Assembly (NCBI GenBank): GCA_030603745.1
Contig: JAUVXE010000009.1
Location: forward strand, 31,726-95,725
Length of the DNA stretch: 64,000 bases
Source of the DNA: Coriobacteriia bacterium
Lineage (GTDB): Bacteria; Actinomycetota; Coriobacteriia; Anaerosomatales; SLCP01
Direction: 5' to 3'
The position numbers and the translations under genes are program-made. Below the pieces are notes generated by a model. The model was not told where the DNA came from and did not search any database. It worked only from the letters and a program-made list of their open reading frames with translations. Below, one piece after another: positions 34,474 through 42,774 of the stretch (position 1 is the first letter of the stretch; the number at the start of each line of letters is the position of its first letter).

Positions 34474-35114
34474 TGGTCAGAGGCGTCTTCATCACCGTCG
34501 AGGGATGCGAGGGCACCGGCAAGTCGACGCAGGTGCAGCGCCTTGCCGAGGAGCTCAGCGCCGCGGGGCTCGTGGTGACGATCGTCCGTGAGCCGGGCGG
34601 GACGAGGGTGGGCGAGAGGGTCCGCGAGGTGCTGCTCGACCGTGAGCACGTCGACCTCGACCCGCGCGCCGAGCTGTTGCTCTACGAAGCGAGCCGTGCG
34701 CAGCTGGTCCGCGAGGTGCTCCTGCCCACGCTCGCCGGCGGGGGCGTGGTCGTGTGCGACCGCTTCTCCGACTCCACCACCGCCTACCAGGGCTACGGCC
34801 GGGGGCTGCCGCTCGAGGAGGTCGTGCACCTCAACCGGTTCGCGACCGCCGGGCTCGTACCCGACCTGACGGTCCTGCTCGACTTCGACCCCGCCGAAGG
34901 CCTCGCGCGCGCCGTGAGCGCCAGCGGCGCGGACCGCCTGGAGTCGGAGGACATCGGGTTCCACGAGCGCGTCCGTGAGGGCTTCCTGCACATCGCCGCG
35001 GCCGAACCGGAGCGCGTGCGGGTGGTCGACGCGGTCGGGACGCCCGACGAGGTCGAGGCTCGGATCGCCCGCCTCGTGCGCGAGATCCCGGTGCTGGACG
35101 CCGTGCTACACTAG
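34473..35114 (+). CDS. tmk: Thymidylate kinase
   Basis: The ATG at 34473, seven bases after GGAGG (34461-34465), is preferred over the GTG three bases earlier. The 213-residue product has P-loop E-G-C-E-G-T-G-K-S-T near residue 10, the DR motif C-D-R-F-S-D-S (about 93-99), T-A-Y-Q-G-Y-G and the lid region. It phosphorylates dTMP to dTDP. It precedes holB, a common arrangement in Gram-positives. Confidence 0.94.
   Translation: MVRGVFITVEGCEGTGKSTQVQRLAEELSAAGLVVTIVREPGGTRVGERVREVLLDREHVDLDPRAELLLYEASRAQLVREVLLPTLAGGGVVVCDRFSDSTTAYQGYGRGLPLEEVVHLNRFATAGLVPDLTVLLDFDPAEGLARAVSASGADRLESEDIGFHERVREGFLHIAAAEPERVRVVDAVGTPDEVEARIARLVREIPVLDAVLH
35104..35112 (+). promoter_or_regulatory. Extended -10 TGCTACACT very close to the holB start
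   Basis: TGC-TACACT ends 9 bp before the holB ATG, so a transcript from it would start about 2-4 bases before the codon or at it, that is, leaderless or nearly so. No Shine-Dalgarno precedes holB. The element overlaps the end of tmk. Confidence 0.45.
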
Positions 35115-35121
35115 CGCGGTC

Positions 35122-36249
35122 ATGACGAACAGATGCGTGTGGGACGAACTCGTTGGCCAGCGGTCCGTGGCCGATCACCTGGCAGCGGCGGTGCGCCGAG
35201 GCGCGGTCTCCCACGCCTACCTGTTCGTCGGTCCGGCCGGCGCGGGCAAGAAGAGCGCGGCCCGCGCGCTCGCCTGCGCGATCCTCTGTGACGACGACGC
35301 GTGCGGCGCGTGTCCCGCGTGCCGCCGCGTGAAGCGCGGCGCCCACCCCGACGTGCACGTGATCGCGCCCGAGGGCGCGGCGACCTACATGGTCGGGCAG
35401 ATCCGCGACGTGATCCACGACGTGAACCTCGCGCCGGTCGAGGCGGCCCGCAAGATCTACATCGTCGAGGCCGCGGACTCCTTCAACGACAGTTCCGCAA
35501 ACGCCTTCCTCAAGACGCTCGAGGAGCCCCCGGACGACGTGGTGATCATCCTGCTCGCCACCACCTACGAGGCGGTGCTGCCCACGGTCTCGTCGCGCTG
35601 TCAGGTCGTGCGCTTCCGGCGCATGACGGACGCCGACGCGCTGGCGGCTCTCGCTGAGCGGACCGGTGCCTCCGCCGAGGAGTCGCGCGCCGCGCTCGCG
35701 GCGACCGGAGGCGTGCTCGTGCGCGCCGCCGAGTTCCTCGGCTCGACCGCGCGCCGCCAGGCCCGCGACCGGATGCTCGGAATCCTGAAAGGGCTCACGG
35801 TCTCCGACGAGCACGACGTCCTGCGGAGCGCCCGTGACCTGCTCGCCGCGGTCAAGGCCCCCCTCGAGGAGATCAAGGCCCTCCAGGCCGAGGAGGTCCG
35901 CGAGCGCACGGAGTTCCTCGGCAGCAAGGGCGGCAAGGCGCTCGCCGACCGGCACAAACGGCAGCTCACCGCGCGCGAGCGCGAGGGCGTGACCGAGGTG
36001 CTCAACGCCACGGAGAGTTGGCTGCGCGATTGCTTGATGATCTCGCAGGGCGAGCTCGCGCTCGTGTCGAACATCGACGCCGCCGACGCGATGGAAGAGG
36101 TCGCCTACGTGCTCTCGCCGGGCGCGGCGGCGACGGCGCTTTCGGCCGTCAAGCGGGCGCGCCGCCGCATCTCGTATAATGTGAACCCCCAGCTGGCCAT
36201 CGAGGCCATGCTCTTCGATATCCAGGAGGTCCTCAAGTGCCCACGGTAG
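35122..36249 (+). CDS. holB: DNA polymerase III delta' subunit
   Basis: The ATG at 35122 gives 375 residues. The clamp-loader AAA+ core is visible: G-P-A-G-A-G-K-K (Walker A, about 36-43), a four-cysteine zinc module (C-x8-C-x2-C-x2-C, about 54-69), A-x-N-A-F-L-K-T-L-E-E-P-P (about 127-139) and S-S-R-C (sensor 1/Arg finger region). It is part of the sliding-clamp loader. Unlike true delta', which usually has a degenerate P-loop, the Walker A here looks intact. It overlaps ricT by 13 bp. Confidence 0.9.
   Translation: MTNRCVWDELVGQRSVADHLAAAVRRGAVSHAYLFVGPAGAGKKSAARALACAILCDDDACGACPACRRVKRGAHPDVHVIAPEGAATYMVGQIRDVIHDVNLAPVEAARKIYIVEAADSFNDSSANAFLKTLEEPPDDVVIILLATTYEAVLPTVSSRCQVVRFRRMTDADALAALAERTGASAEESRAALAATGGVLVRAAEFLGSTARRQARDRMLGILKGLTVSDEHDVLRSARDLLAAVKAPLEEIKALQAEEVRERTEFLGSKGGKALADRHKRQLTAREREGVTEVLNATESWLRDCLMISQGELALVSNIDAADAMEEVAYVLSPGAAATALSAVKRARRRISYNVNPQLAIEAMLFDIQEVLKCPR
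36175..36180 (+). promoter_or_regulatory. Consensus -10 TATAAT upstream of ricT
   Basis: A perfect TATAAT within the end of holB, 57 bp before the ricT start. No -35 was found at the right distance, so this is only a candidate internal promoter. Confidence 0.35.
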
Positions 36250-37478
36250 TGGGAGTCAAGCTGCGCTATGCGCCCAAGGTGATGTTCTTCGACCCGGCCG
36301 GCACCGAGCCCGCGCCCGGGGATGCTGTGATCGTCGAGACCGAGCGCGGGGTCGAGATGGGGCAGGTCGTCGACGTGCCCTGCGAACTCGACCACGCCGA
36401 GGTGCCCGCTCCGCTCCGCCCCCTCATGCGGGTCGCGACCGAGGAGGACCTCGCCATCGCCGAGGAGTTCTCCGAGCGCGAGCGCGAGGCGCTGCGCGTC
36501 TACCGATCGCTCATCGAACAGTACAAGCTCGACATGAAGCCCGTCGACGTGGAGTACCTCTTCGGCGGGGACAAGATCGTCTTCTACTTCGTGGCCGAGG
36601 AGCGCGTCGACTTCCGCGAGCTCGTCCGCGAGCTCGCCTCGCGCTACAAGGCCCGCATCGACATGCGCCAGGTCGGCGTGCGTGACGAGGCGCGGATGGT
36701 GGGCGGCATCGCGCACTGCGGGCAGATGCTGTGCTGCGTGCGCTTCGCCGGCGACTTCCAGCCGGTCTCGATCCGGATGGCCAAGGAGCAAGACCTTCCG
36801 CTCAACCCCTTGAAAATCAGCGGGCTGTGCGGCAGACTCATGTGCTGTCTGCGCTACGAGTATGAGGCCTACAAGGACTTCAAGCAGCGGGCGCCCAAGA
36901 AGGGCGCCAAGGTCGAGACTCCGCTCGGCGACGGCAAGGTGAGCGGCTTCAGCACCCCCCGGGAGACCGTGATGGTGCGGCTCGCCGAGGGTGGCTCGAT
37001 CAAGGTGCCGCTCGAGGCGATGGAGTGTCCCGGTGGCGGGTGTCCGTGCACGGTCTCTGCCGAGGCGCTCGATGCGCTCAAGGCGCAGGAGACCGAGTCG
37101 GCTCTGACGGGACACGTCCCGGCGCTGACCGAGACGCGAAGCGAGCCCGACCGCGGGTCGCAGAAGCGGCGCGGCGGCGGACGGCGCAAGCCTGAGGGTG
37201 CGCGCACGGAAGGCGGCGAGGAGAAGGCATCGGCGGCCGCGAAGGAGGCGGCCGGCGGGTCCGGCGGCTCAGGCCGGAGCAGGCGGCGACGCAAGTCGCG
37301 CGGCGGCGGCTCCGGAGCGGCCTCCGGTGACGGACAGCGCACGCAGGGTGCGTCGGGTCAGCCGGAGGCGGGCGCGAAGGCCGGGGACGGTTCCTCGGCG
37401 GGTGGTGCTTCGAGCGGACGCAGGCGGAGACGCAGGCGCTCATCGGGGCCCAAGCAAGGTGACAACGCGGGAGAGTAG
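36237..37478 (+). CDS. PSP1-domain protein RicT (YaaT-like)
   Basis: The GTG at 36237 follows AGGAGG (36224-36229) within holB. The 413-residue product has the PSP1 domain in the first 270 residues, with the two cysteine signatures H-C-G-Q-M-L-C-C and L-C-G-R-L-M-C-C (about 160-205) that hold iron-sulfur clusters in Bacillus RicT. From about residue 275 it is a long low-complexity Gly/Arg/Ser/Ala tail rich in basic clusters. RicT acts with RicA and RicF in mRNA maturation. In non-sporulating actinomycetes its role is less clear, and the tail suggests RNA contact. Confidence 0.85.
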   Translation: MPTVVGVKLRYAPKVMFFDPAGTEPAPGDAVIVETERGVEMGQVVDVPCELDHAEVPAPLRPLMRVATEEDLAIAEEFSEREREALRVYRSLIEQYKLDMKPVDVEYLFGGDKIVFYFVAEERVDFRELVRELASRYKARIDMRQVGVRDEARMVGGIAHCGQMLCCVRFAGDFQPVSIRMAKEQDLPLNPLKISGLCGRLMCCLRYEYEAYKDFKQRAPKKGAKVETPLGDGKVSGFSTPRETVMVRLAEGGSIKVPLEAMECPGGGCPCTVSAEALDALKAQETESALTGHVPALTETRSEPDRGSQKRRGGGRRKPEGARTEGGEEKASAAAKEAAGGSGGSGRSRRRRKSRGGGSGAASGDGQRTQGASGQPEAGAKAGDGSSAGGASSGRRRRRRRSSGPKQGDNAGE

Positions 37479-37494
37479 GCCCGCTCCACAGCAC

Positions 37495-37570
37495 GCCGAC
37501 GTAGCTCAGCTGGTAGAGCAACGCACTCGTAATGCGTAGGTCAGGGGTTCGAGTCCCCTCGTCGGCTCCA
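37495..37570 (+). tRNA. tRNA-Thr (anticodon CGT)
   Basis: A 76-base cloverleaf: acceptor stem GCCGACG with CGTCGGC (37495-37501, 37560-37566), D-loop AGCTCAGCTGGTAGAGC, anticodon stem ACGCA/TGCGT enclosing C-T-CGT-A-A (anticodon 37528-37530), T-arm GGGG-TTCGAGT-CCCC, discriminator T and an encoded CCA (37568-37570). It reads ACG. Confidence 0.97.
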
Positions 37571-37613
37571 CGCGATAGCACTGCGGTCGAGCATCCGTGT
37601 TCCCGCAGAGACG

Positions 37614-37645
37614 CGAGGCCCGCGGAGTCGACTCCGCGGGCCTCG
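37614..37645. terminator. 32-bp perfect palindrome, bidirectional terminator-like
   Basis: Every base from 37614 to 37629 is complementary to 37630-37645 (CGAGGCCCGCGGAGTC and its complement). It lies between the tRNA and the convergent minus-strand cytochrome gene. It has no T-tract in either direction. Confidence 0.7.
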
Positions 37646-37707
37646 TCCGTTCATGTCGTGTCGTGCGGGGTTCACCGGCGTCGAGCGCGTACGGGTCGCG
37701 GGTCCCG

Positions 37708-38430
37708 TCAGTAGGGGACGACCACGACCTTGCCCTCGGAGTCGACAAGGGCCGACGCGTACGTCCAGTGCGGTTCCTGGTCGTCGTAGCCGGGGTCGAA
37801 CCAGAGTATCTCTATCGCATAGGGCTCGGCACTCACGGGCACGCGCACGTGGAAGTGCCCGGTCCAGCCCCCCGTGCCGTACTCCCCGTAGCCGGTTCGC
37901 ACGAGGGTTCCCTTCGAGTCGTATACCCAGAACTCGGCCCATGAGCCCGGGGTCGCGTCCCAGGCGATATGGATCGTCCCCGCCTTGGGCAGGCCGATGC
38001 CGGCCCCGTCGCCCACGTCGCGGTGGCACTTGAGGCAGGCGCCGTCCTTGGCCTTGTCGTCCCCGGTGCGCAGGAAGTCCGCGTCGGTGCCGCCGGCGTT
38101 GCCCGCGATCGTCATCCAGAGCCACGAGCGGTCCTGTCCGGTGTTGCCCGATCCCGTCGGCGTCTGCGAGTGGGGGAAGGTGTAGCCCGAGACGGTCGTG
38201 GACCCGCCGGCGGTCGCGGAGTCGGTCTGGTCGTGACAGCTCACGCAGCTCGTGACGGGGGAGAACGCCGTGGTGTCGTTGGGCAGCGCGAGCGTGAGGT
38301 GACCGGTCTTGCCGGTGAACGGACCCCCTTCGGGATCGAGCGTGCGCTGCTCGCTCCATCCCTCCTCGAGCACGGTCAGGAGGGTGGAGGTGTGGCATCC
38401 TGCCTGGTTGCAGGTGTACCCGGTCCTCAC
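37708..38430 (-). CDS. Multiheme cytochrome c, C-terminal part separated by a frameshift
   Basis: A 240-codon frame that begins with no ribosome binding site and overlaps the preceding frame. It carries C-N-Q-A-G-C-H (CX4CH) within its first 12 residues, then C-V-S-C-H and C-L-K-C-H, and a C-terminal beta-rich domain of about 100 residues without hemes. Reading its frame upstream past the apparent start gives G-W-D-E-A-T-R-S-S-V, which continues sensibly from the upstream gene. It is therefore almost surely the second half of the 38427-39509 gene rather than an independent protein. The final domain may be carbohydrate- or surface-binding (a guess). Confidence 0.75.
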   Translation of the reverse strand: MRTGYTCNQAGCHTSTLLTVLEEGWSEQRTLDPEGGPFTGKTGHLTLALPNDTTAFSPVTSCVSCHDQTDSATAGGSTTVSGYTFPHSQTPTGSGNTGQDRSWLWMTIAGNAGGTDADFLRTGDDKAKDGACLKCHRDVGDGAGIGLPKAGTIHIAWDATPGSWAEFWVYDSKGTLVRTGYGEYGTGGWTGHFHVRVPVSAEPYAIEILWFDPGYDDQEPHWTYASALVDSEGKVVVVPY

Positions 38431-39509
38431 CGACGACCGCGTGGCCTCGTCCCAGCCCCCTCGGCGGGGGAGAGCTCGGCGTTGAGGTTCGCGGCGGTGA
38501 TCCCGGAGGCGGGTCCGGCCGCGACGGCCGCGGCGAGCGCCGCATCGGCTGCCGGGGAGAGGAGCTTCGCGGCGACGATCTTGTACTCGGAGCCGCCGGC
38601 TCCGTGGGGGTTGGAGACGTGGCAGGCGACCGAGAGGCAGCTCGACGGGTCACCGGCGCCGTGCGGTCCGCCCTCCTCCCAGCTCACGACCACGGAAGTG
38701 ACGGTGGTGCCGCCGGCCTGGTGGCAGCCCACGCAGGTCGCGGTCGCGGTGTCGAGCAGCTTGGCGCCCTGCGCGGTCGCACGGTGCACAGAGTGGCAGA
38801 TACCGCACTTGGCCGTGGTGGCCGCGTAGCCGCCGTGGACGCCCGGGTTCGCGGGGTTGGCGCCGACATGCGCGATGCCCTGCCACGTGTAGTAGGCGGT
38901 GTCGGCCCAGGTGCGCTGGGACGGGCCGGGGTGGGAGGTCACGGGGTTGATGTCGTGGCACGCCTCGCACGACGCGTCGTCGTTCGCGATCGCGGTCTTC
39001 ACGCGGGTCGGCGCGTTCACGCCGTGGCAGCCCGCGCACGTCGGGAAGGACTCGTGAGCGGTCAGCAGGGAGGGTCCGTGGCAGTCGTCGCAGCCCGGGG
39101 TGATACTGTCGTGTGCCGCCGCCGTGCCCTCGGCGGTGTGTTGCGGCATGTCGGGATGTGCGGGCTGGTGGCAGAAGTCGCACGGGTCGGTGAGGTGGTC
39201 GGAGCCGTCGTAGGTGGTTCCCGCGCCCTCGTCGTACTCGTGCAGGGTGCGGATGTAATCAGCCCAGGGCCCCGTGCCCGTGAAGTGGCAGTAGCTGTAG
39301 CAGGCGATCTGATTCTTGCCGGGGGAGAGATGGTAGTGAGAGGCCGTGGAGAGGTGGCAGTCGAGACAGTCGTCCCCGCCCATCGCGACCGCGGTGTCCG
39401 CGCTGCCGAGCGCGAACCCGATCGCCGACCCGATCAAGAGCACCCACAGGAGCACGGTACGTATGGGCGCGAGTGCGCACCAGCGTGTCCGGCACGAGAC
39501 CTCGTCCAC
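38427..39509 (-). CDS. Multiheme cytochrome c, N-terminal part (frameshifted gene)
   Basis: The GTG at 39509 is chosen because it follows a G-rich stretch and starts a signal peptide (hydrophobic core about 18-34). The frame is also open up to 39572. In about 360 residues there are seven CxxCH motifs, one CX3CH (C-Y-S-Y-C-H) and one CX4CH (C-L-S-V-A-C-H). The last ten residues (P-A-E-G-A-G-T-R-P-R-like) look out of frame. One extra base in the G5 run at 38466-38470 or C5 run at 38456-38460 would fuse it to the 37708-38430 frame into a roughly 600-residue, 12-heme cytochrome. This may be a real mutation or a sequencing error in a homopolymer. Confidence 0.8.
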   Translation of the reverse strand: MDEVSCRTRWCALAPIRTVLLWVLLIGSAIGFALGSADTAVAMGGDDCLDCHLSTASHYHLSPGKNQIACYSYCHFTGTGPWADYIRTLHEYDEGAGTTYDGSDHLTDPCDFCHQPAHPDMPQHTAEGTAAAHDSITPGCDDCHGPSLLTAHESFPTCAGCHGVNAPTRVKTAIANDDASCEACHDINPVTSHPGPSQRTWADTAYYTWQGIAHVGANPANPGVHGGYAATTAKCGICHSVHRATAQGAKLLDTATATCVGCHQAGGTTVTSVVVSWEEGGPHGAGDPSSCLSVACHVSNPHGAGGSEYKIVAAKLLSPAADAALAAAVAAGPASGITAANLNAELSPAEGAGTRPRGRR

Positions 39510-39579
39510 GACACCCCCCAGCGTCGTCGCCGCGGAGCGACCGTACGGCCGACCGTGGCGGGAGCCATCCAATCCAGTA

Positions 39580-39616
39580 AGTGTACCGCTCGGTGGGGGA
39601 TGTGACCACAGTCACG
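39580..39616 (-). promoter_or_regulatory. Crp/Fnr-type site and -10 upstream of the minus-strand cytochrome
   Basis: On the minus strand CGTGA-CTGTGG-TCACA (39616-39601) has the same half-sites as the element at 528-543. A -10-like TACACT lies at 39585-39580, putting the site centre 35-42 bp before the likely transcription start, a class II activator position. The cytochrome GTG follows about 65 bp later. Confidence 0.5.
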
Positions 39617-39655
39617 AGGCGACCGCCGAGCGGTGACTCTGAGGCGAGGTTCTCC

Positions 39656-41665
39656 TTACGACCGGAAAGTGCCGAGGCTGTCGGTGAGGTCCGTGCTCTG
39701 CCGCACGATCTCCGCCGCCGAGCTCTCGACCTGCTTGGAGGCCGCTGCGCTCTCGGTGGCGGCCTGGCTCACGCTCCGCATCGCGATCACGACCTGCTCG
39801 GAGGCGGTCTTCTGCTCCGAGGCGGCGGTCGCGATCTGGCGGGCCGCGGCGGCGGTCGACGCCATCTGACCCACGATGTCGTTGAACGCGTCCTCGGAGC
39901 GGCGGGTGGTCGTCGAGACCTCGCCGGCCTGGTCGGCCTGCTTGGAGGCCGAGCGCGCGAGCAGCGTGCTCGACTGCTGGATCGCGCGCACGAGCTCGAC
40001 GATGCGGGCGGTCGACTCGGACACCGAGCCGGCGAGCGTGCGGATCTCGGTCGCGACGACCGCGAAGCCCTTGCCGGCCTCTCCCGCCCGCGCGGCCTCG
40101 ATCGCCGCGTTCAGAGCGAGGATCTTGGTCTGCTCGGCGATCTGGTCGATCAGGCCGAGGATCTCGCCGATGTCCTCGGCGGAGGTCGCCAGCTCGTCGG
40201 CCGCCTGCAGGGTGTGGGTCGTACCCTGCGAGAGCCCGTCGATCGCGTCCATGTTGCGCTCGAGCATCTGGTGGCCGCCCTGCGCCGCTTCGAGCGCGTC
40301 CTCGGCGAGGCGCATGACCTCTTCCGCGGCGGTCGCGACGGAGCGGTAGCTCGCCGCCATCTCCTCGAGGGTGGCGGTGGTCTCGGCGACCGCGCTCGCC
40401 TGCCGCTCGACGCTCTCGACCTGGGTGGCGCTCGCGGAGTCGAGCTGGCCGGCGACCGCGCGCAGTCCCTGGGCGGAGTGTTGGACGCGGCCCACGATGC
40501 CGCGTAGGCCGGCCGTCATCGTCCCGAACGCTTCGGCGAGCGCGATGATCTCGCGCCCGGTCACCGCGGGGACCTCCGTGGTGAGATCGCCGTCGGCGAC
40601 CCGCGTGGCCGCCCTGCCGAGGGTCGCGAGCTGAGCGGAGAAGATGCGGGCGATGAACGTCCCGGCGGCGAACGCGGCGGCGAGGCCGAGCAGGAGGGCG
40701 GCGCCGAGCTGGAAGACGAACCGCCGCTCCGCGGCCTGGTAGGGCTCGGCCGGGATGCCCACGAACGCCATGCCGATGGTCTTGCCGGTGTGGTCCGTGA
40801 TCGGGTCGTAGGCGGTGAAGGTGTCGGTCCCGACCACCTGGGCGAGGCCGCGATACTCCCGGCCGGACTCGATCACCGTCTCGCGCACCGCGTCGGAGAC
40901 CACCGTGCCGTAGGCGATGCGCCCCTCGGCGTTCTTCACGGTGGTCGAGACGCGTACCTCGTGCTGGAAGATGGTGGCGTGCGCATCGGTCCCCGAGACG
41001 ATCTCGTCGACGAGACTCGAGGTCCGTGCCACCGGGGAGACGCGTACGAGCGCGCCGAGCACCTCGCCGTCCGGCCCGCTGACCGGTGTCGCCGCCACGA
41101 GGGAGAGGTGCTCGGTCAGGGTGTCGTGCACGACGGTCCCGCCCGCGGTCTCCACGACGTCGATAGCCACCGCGTCGGCGAGTCCGACCGCGGAGACCTC
41201 GGCGGCCGGGACGAGTGCGAACGCCGCTGAGGGGCGGCCGGCCAGCGCGTCGCGCACCTGCAGGTCGCCGAGGCGCGAGCCGGCGGGGGCGCCGGAGCTC
41301 GACGCCTGCACCGACCCGTCGGGCGCGATCGCGAGCAGATAGGTGGCGCGGTCGCCGTCGACCGCCGTCGCGAGGTGCTCTGCGAGGGCGGCGGGCCCAT
41401 CGCCGGCGCCAGCGCCGGCGAACGCCTCGACGGTCCGGGGGTCGGCGGCGATCGCGGCGGTCGCCTGCCGCGCGGAGGCCAGCCGGCGGGCGAGGGTGTC
41501 GTTCGCGATCGACATCCGGATGTCGATCGCGCGCAGCGCCTCGGTGTTCATGGAGGAGGAGAAGCCCCGGTAACCGATCACCGCCGCGGTCAGGACCGGG
41601 AGGGTCGCCACGAGCAGGAAGGCTGTGACCAGCCGGGTGAAGAGCGAGGTGTTGCGCCAGTTCAT
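39656..41665 (-). CDS. Methyl-accepting chemotaxis protein
   Basis: The ATG at 41665, preceded by GGAGG at proper spacing, gives 669 residues; the longer frame to 41764 runs into the promoter. It has TM1 (about 10-33), an extracytoplasmic sensor of about 260 residues resembling a Cache domain ([11 protein letters not shown] near the end), TM2 (about 300-322) and HAMP (about 323-375). The signalling domain has the hairpin tip [20 protein letters not shown] CheB/CheR pentapeptide tether is absent. Ligand unknown. It is divergent from nuo and shares its regulatory region, hinting at energy taxis. Confidence 0.93.
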   Translation of the reverse strand: MNWRNTSLFTRLVTAFLLVATLPVLTAAVIGYRGFSSSMNTEALRAIDIRMSIANDTLARRLASARQATAAIAADPRTVEAFAGAGAGDGPAALAEHLATAVDGDRATYLLAIAPDGSVQASSSGAPAGSRLGDLQVRDALAGRPSAAFALVPAAEVSAVGLADAVAIDVVETAGGTVVHDTLTEHLSLVAATPVSGPDGEVLGALVRVSPVARTSSLVDEIVSGTDAHATIFQHEVRVSTTVKNAEGRIAYGTVVSDAVRETVIESGREYRGLAQVVGTDTFTAYDPITDHTGKTIGMAFVGIPAEPYQAAERRFVFQLGAALLLGLAAAFAAGTFIARIFSAQLATLGRAATRVADGDLTTEVPAVTGREIIALAEAFGTMTAGLRGIVGRVQHSAQGLRAVAGQLDSASATQVESVERQASAVAETTATLEEMAASYRSVATAAEEVMRLAEDALEAAQGGHQMLERNMDAIDGLSQGTTHTLQAADELATSAEDIGEILGLIDQIAEQTKILALNAAIEAARAGEAGKGFAVVATEIRTLAGSVSESTARIVELVRAIQQSSTLLARSASKQADQAGEVSTTTRRSEDAFNDIVGQMASTAAAARQIATAASEQKTASEQVVIAMRSVSQAATESAAASKQVESSAAEIVRQSTDLTDSLGTFRS

Positions 41666-41709
41666 AGGGGCCTCCGGTTGCAGGCGTCCGGTGAGGGGAT
41701 GTTCAGAGT

Positions 41710-41737
41710 AGTATCGGCAAGCGGCGGCGAGATTCAA
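41710..41737 (-). promoter_or_regulatory. Predicted promoter of the chemoreceptor gene
   Basis: On the minus strand TTGAAT (41737-41732), a 16-bp spacer and GATACT (41715-41710) are about 40 bp before the start codon. The Crp/Fnr-type palindrome at 41750-41765 is centred about 54 bp upstream of the expected transcription start. Confidence 0.5.
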
Positions 41738-41749
41738 CCCCCCGTTCGA

Positions 41750-41765
41750 AGTGAATAAACTCACG
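41750..41765. promoter_or_regulatory. Crp/Fnr-type palindrome between nuo and the chemoreceptor
   Basis: AGTGA-ATAAAC-TCACG (read on the minus strand: CGTGA-GTTTAT-TCACT). It is the third CGTGA-N6-TCAC element of the window. It lies about 55 bp from both predicted transcription starts, so one bound protein could serve both divergent promoters. It is flanked by the 9-bp inverted repeat TCAACCCCC/GGGGGTTGA (41734-41742, 41773-41781). Confidence 0.55.
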
Positions 41766-41777
41766 TGAAGATGGGGG

Positions 41778-41806
41778 TTGAGCGGAGATTGTAACGTGTG
41801 TTACAT
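41778..41806 (+). promoter_or_regulatory. Predicted nuo promoter with overlapping 16-bp palindrome
   Basis: TTGAGC (41778-41783), 17 bp, TTACAT (41801-41806). The perfect palindrome TGTAAC-GTGT-GTTACA (41790-41805) covers the spacer and -10, where a repressor would block RNA polymerase. Its 6-4-6 architecture recalls the NADH-responsive Rex operator, though the bases differ from the usual TTGTGAA half-site, so the regulator is not assigned. Confidence 0.5.
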
Positions 41807-41923
41807 TGCTCCGACACTTCGCCCGGACCTGCGGCTCGACCGCTCGACGGGCGTCGTCGTATCCGGACGACGGACGTCGCGGGGACCCGCGGCCAGACGC
41901 AGAGAGGCGGTCATGAGCCGGTC

Positions 41924-42280
41924 GTGACCACGGACTACCTCATACTCGGCGCCTTCGTGATCGCGGGCATCGTCTTCCCGGTGGTCACGGTGACGGTCTC
42001 CAACATCCTCAGCCACCAGAAGCCGCTGCCGGAGAAGAGCCGCATCTACGAGTGCGGCGTCGAGCCGATCGGCCCGCCCTGGGTTCAGTTCCGCATCGGC
42101 TACTACATCTATGCGCTCATGTTCGTGGTCTTCGACATCGAGACCGTCTTCCTCTACCCGTGGGCGCTCGTCTTCGGCCGCCTCGGCCCGTTCATCCTCG
42201 TCGAGATGGCCGTCTTCGTGGGCATCCTCGTCCTCGGCCTGCTCTACGCCTGGAAGGAAGGGGCCCTCGAGTGGCGCTAG
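41924..42280 (+). CDS. nuoA: NADH-quinone oxidoreductase subunit A
   Basis: The GTG at 41924 gives 118 residues, the normal size. There are three membrane helices (about 7-27, 63-85, 90-110), the loop Y-E-C-G-V-E-P near 42-48 containing the family's conserved cysteine, and [10 protein letters not shown] at the second helix. No strong Shine-Dalgarno precedes it. NuoA is at the interface of the quinone site and the first proton channel. It is the first gene of an eleven-gene run on one strand. Confidence 0.92.
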   Translation: MTTDYLILGAFVIAGIVFPVVTVTVSNILSHQKPLPEKSRIYECGVEPIGPPWVQFRIGYYIYALMFVVFDIETVFLYPWALVFGRLGPFILVEMAVFVGILVLGLLYAWKEGALEWR

Positions 42281-42774
42281 ACAAGCTGACCGGGGAGAAC
42301 TCCATCGCCTTCATCCGCAGCGAGCAGCTCTTCGACTGGGCGCGCCGCAACTCGCTGTGGTACCTCGCCTTCGGCATCGCCTGCTGCGCGATCGAGGGCC
42401 TCATGAGCGCGAGCGGCCCGCGGTTCGACTTCGACCGCATGGGCGTGTTCTTCCGCGCCTCGCCGAGGCAGGCCGACGTGATGATCGTCGCCGGCACCGT
42501 CAACAAGAAGATGGCCGAGACGGTGCGCCGGCTCTACGACCAGATGCCCGAGCCCAAGTGGGTGGTGTCGATGGGCGCGTGCGCGAACACCGGCGGCCCG
42601 TTCCGTGAGTACCCCAACGTCGTCCTCGGCGTGGACACGATCGTGCCGGTCGACGTCTACGTGCCCGGCTGCCCGCCGCGTCCCGAGGCCGTGCAGTACG
42701 CGTTCATCGAGCTGCAGAAGAAGATCGCCGAGCAGACGGAGGGGCGCCTTGCTGCCAGACGCGACCAGGGTTAA
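42271..42774 (+). CDS. nuoB: NADH-quinone oxidoreductase subunit B
   Basis: The GTG at 42271, overlapping nuoA by 10 bp after AAGGAAGGGG, gives 167 residues. The four cysteines of cluster N2 are visible: A-C-C-A-I-E (two), G-A-C-A-N-T-G-G and G-C-P-P-R-P. N2 passes electrons to the quinone. Longer open sequence upstream overlaps nuoA and lacks a start signal. Confidence 0.94.
   Translation: MALDKLTGENSIAFIRSEQLFDWARRNSLWYLAFGIACCAIEGLMSASGPRFDFDRMGVFFRASPRQADVMIVAGTVNKKMAETVRRLYDQMPEPKWVVSMGACANTGGPFREYPNVVLGVDTIVPVDVYVPGCPPRPEAVQYAFIELQKKIAEQTEGRLAARRDQG

Noticed and set aside
37708..38430. Independent small cytochrome gene starting at 38430
   Set aside because: There is no ribosome binding site or signal peptide, and the frame reads sensibly upstream into the previous gene, so it is treated as the distal part of a frameshifted gene.
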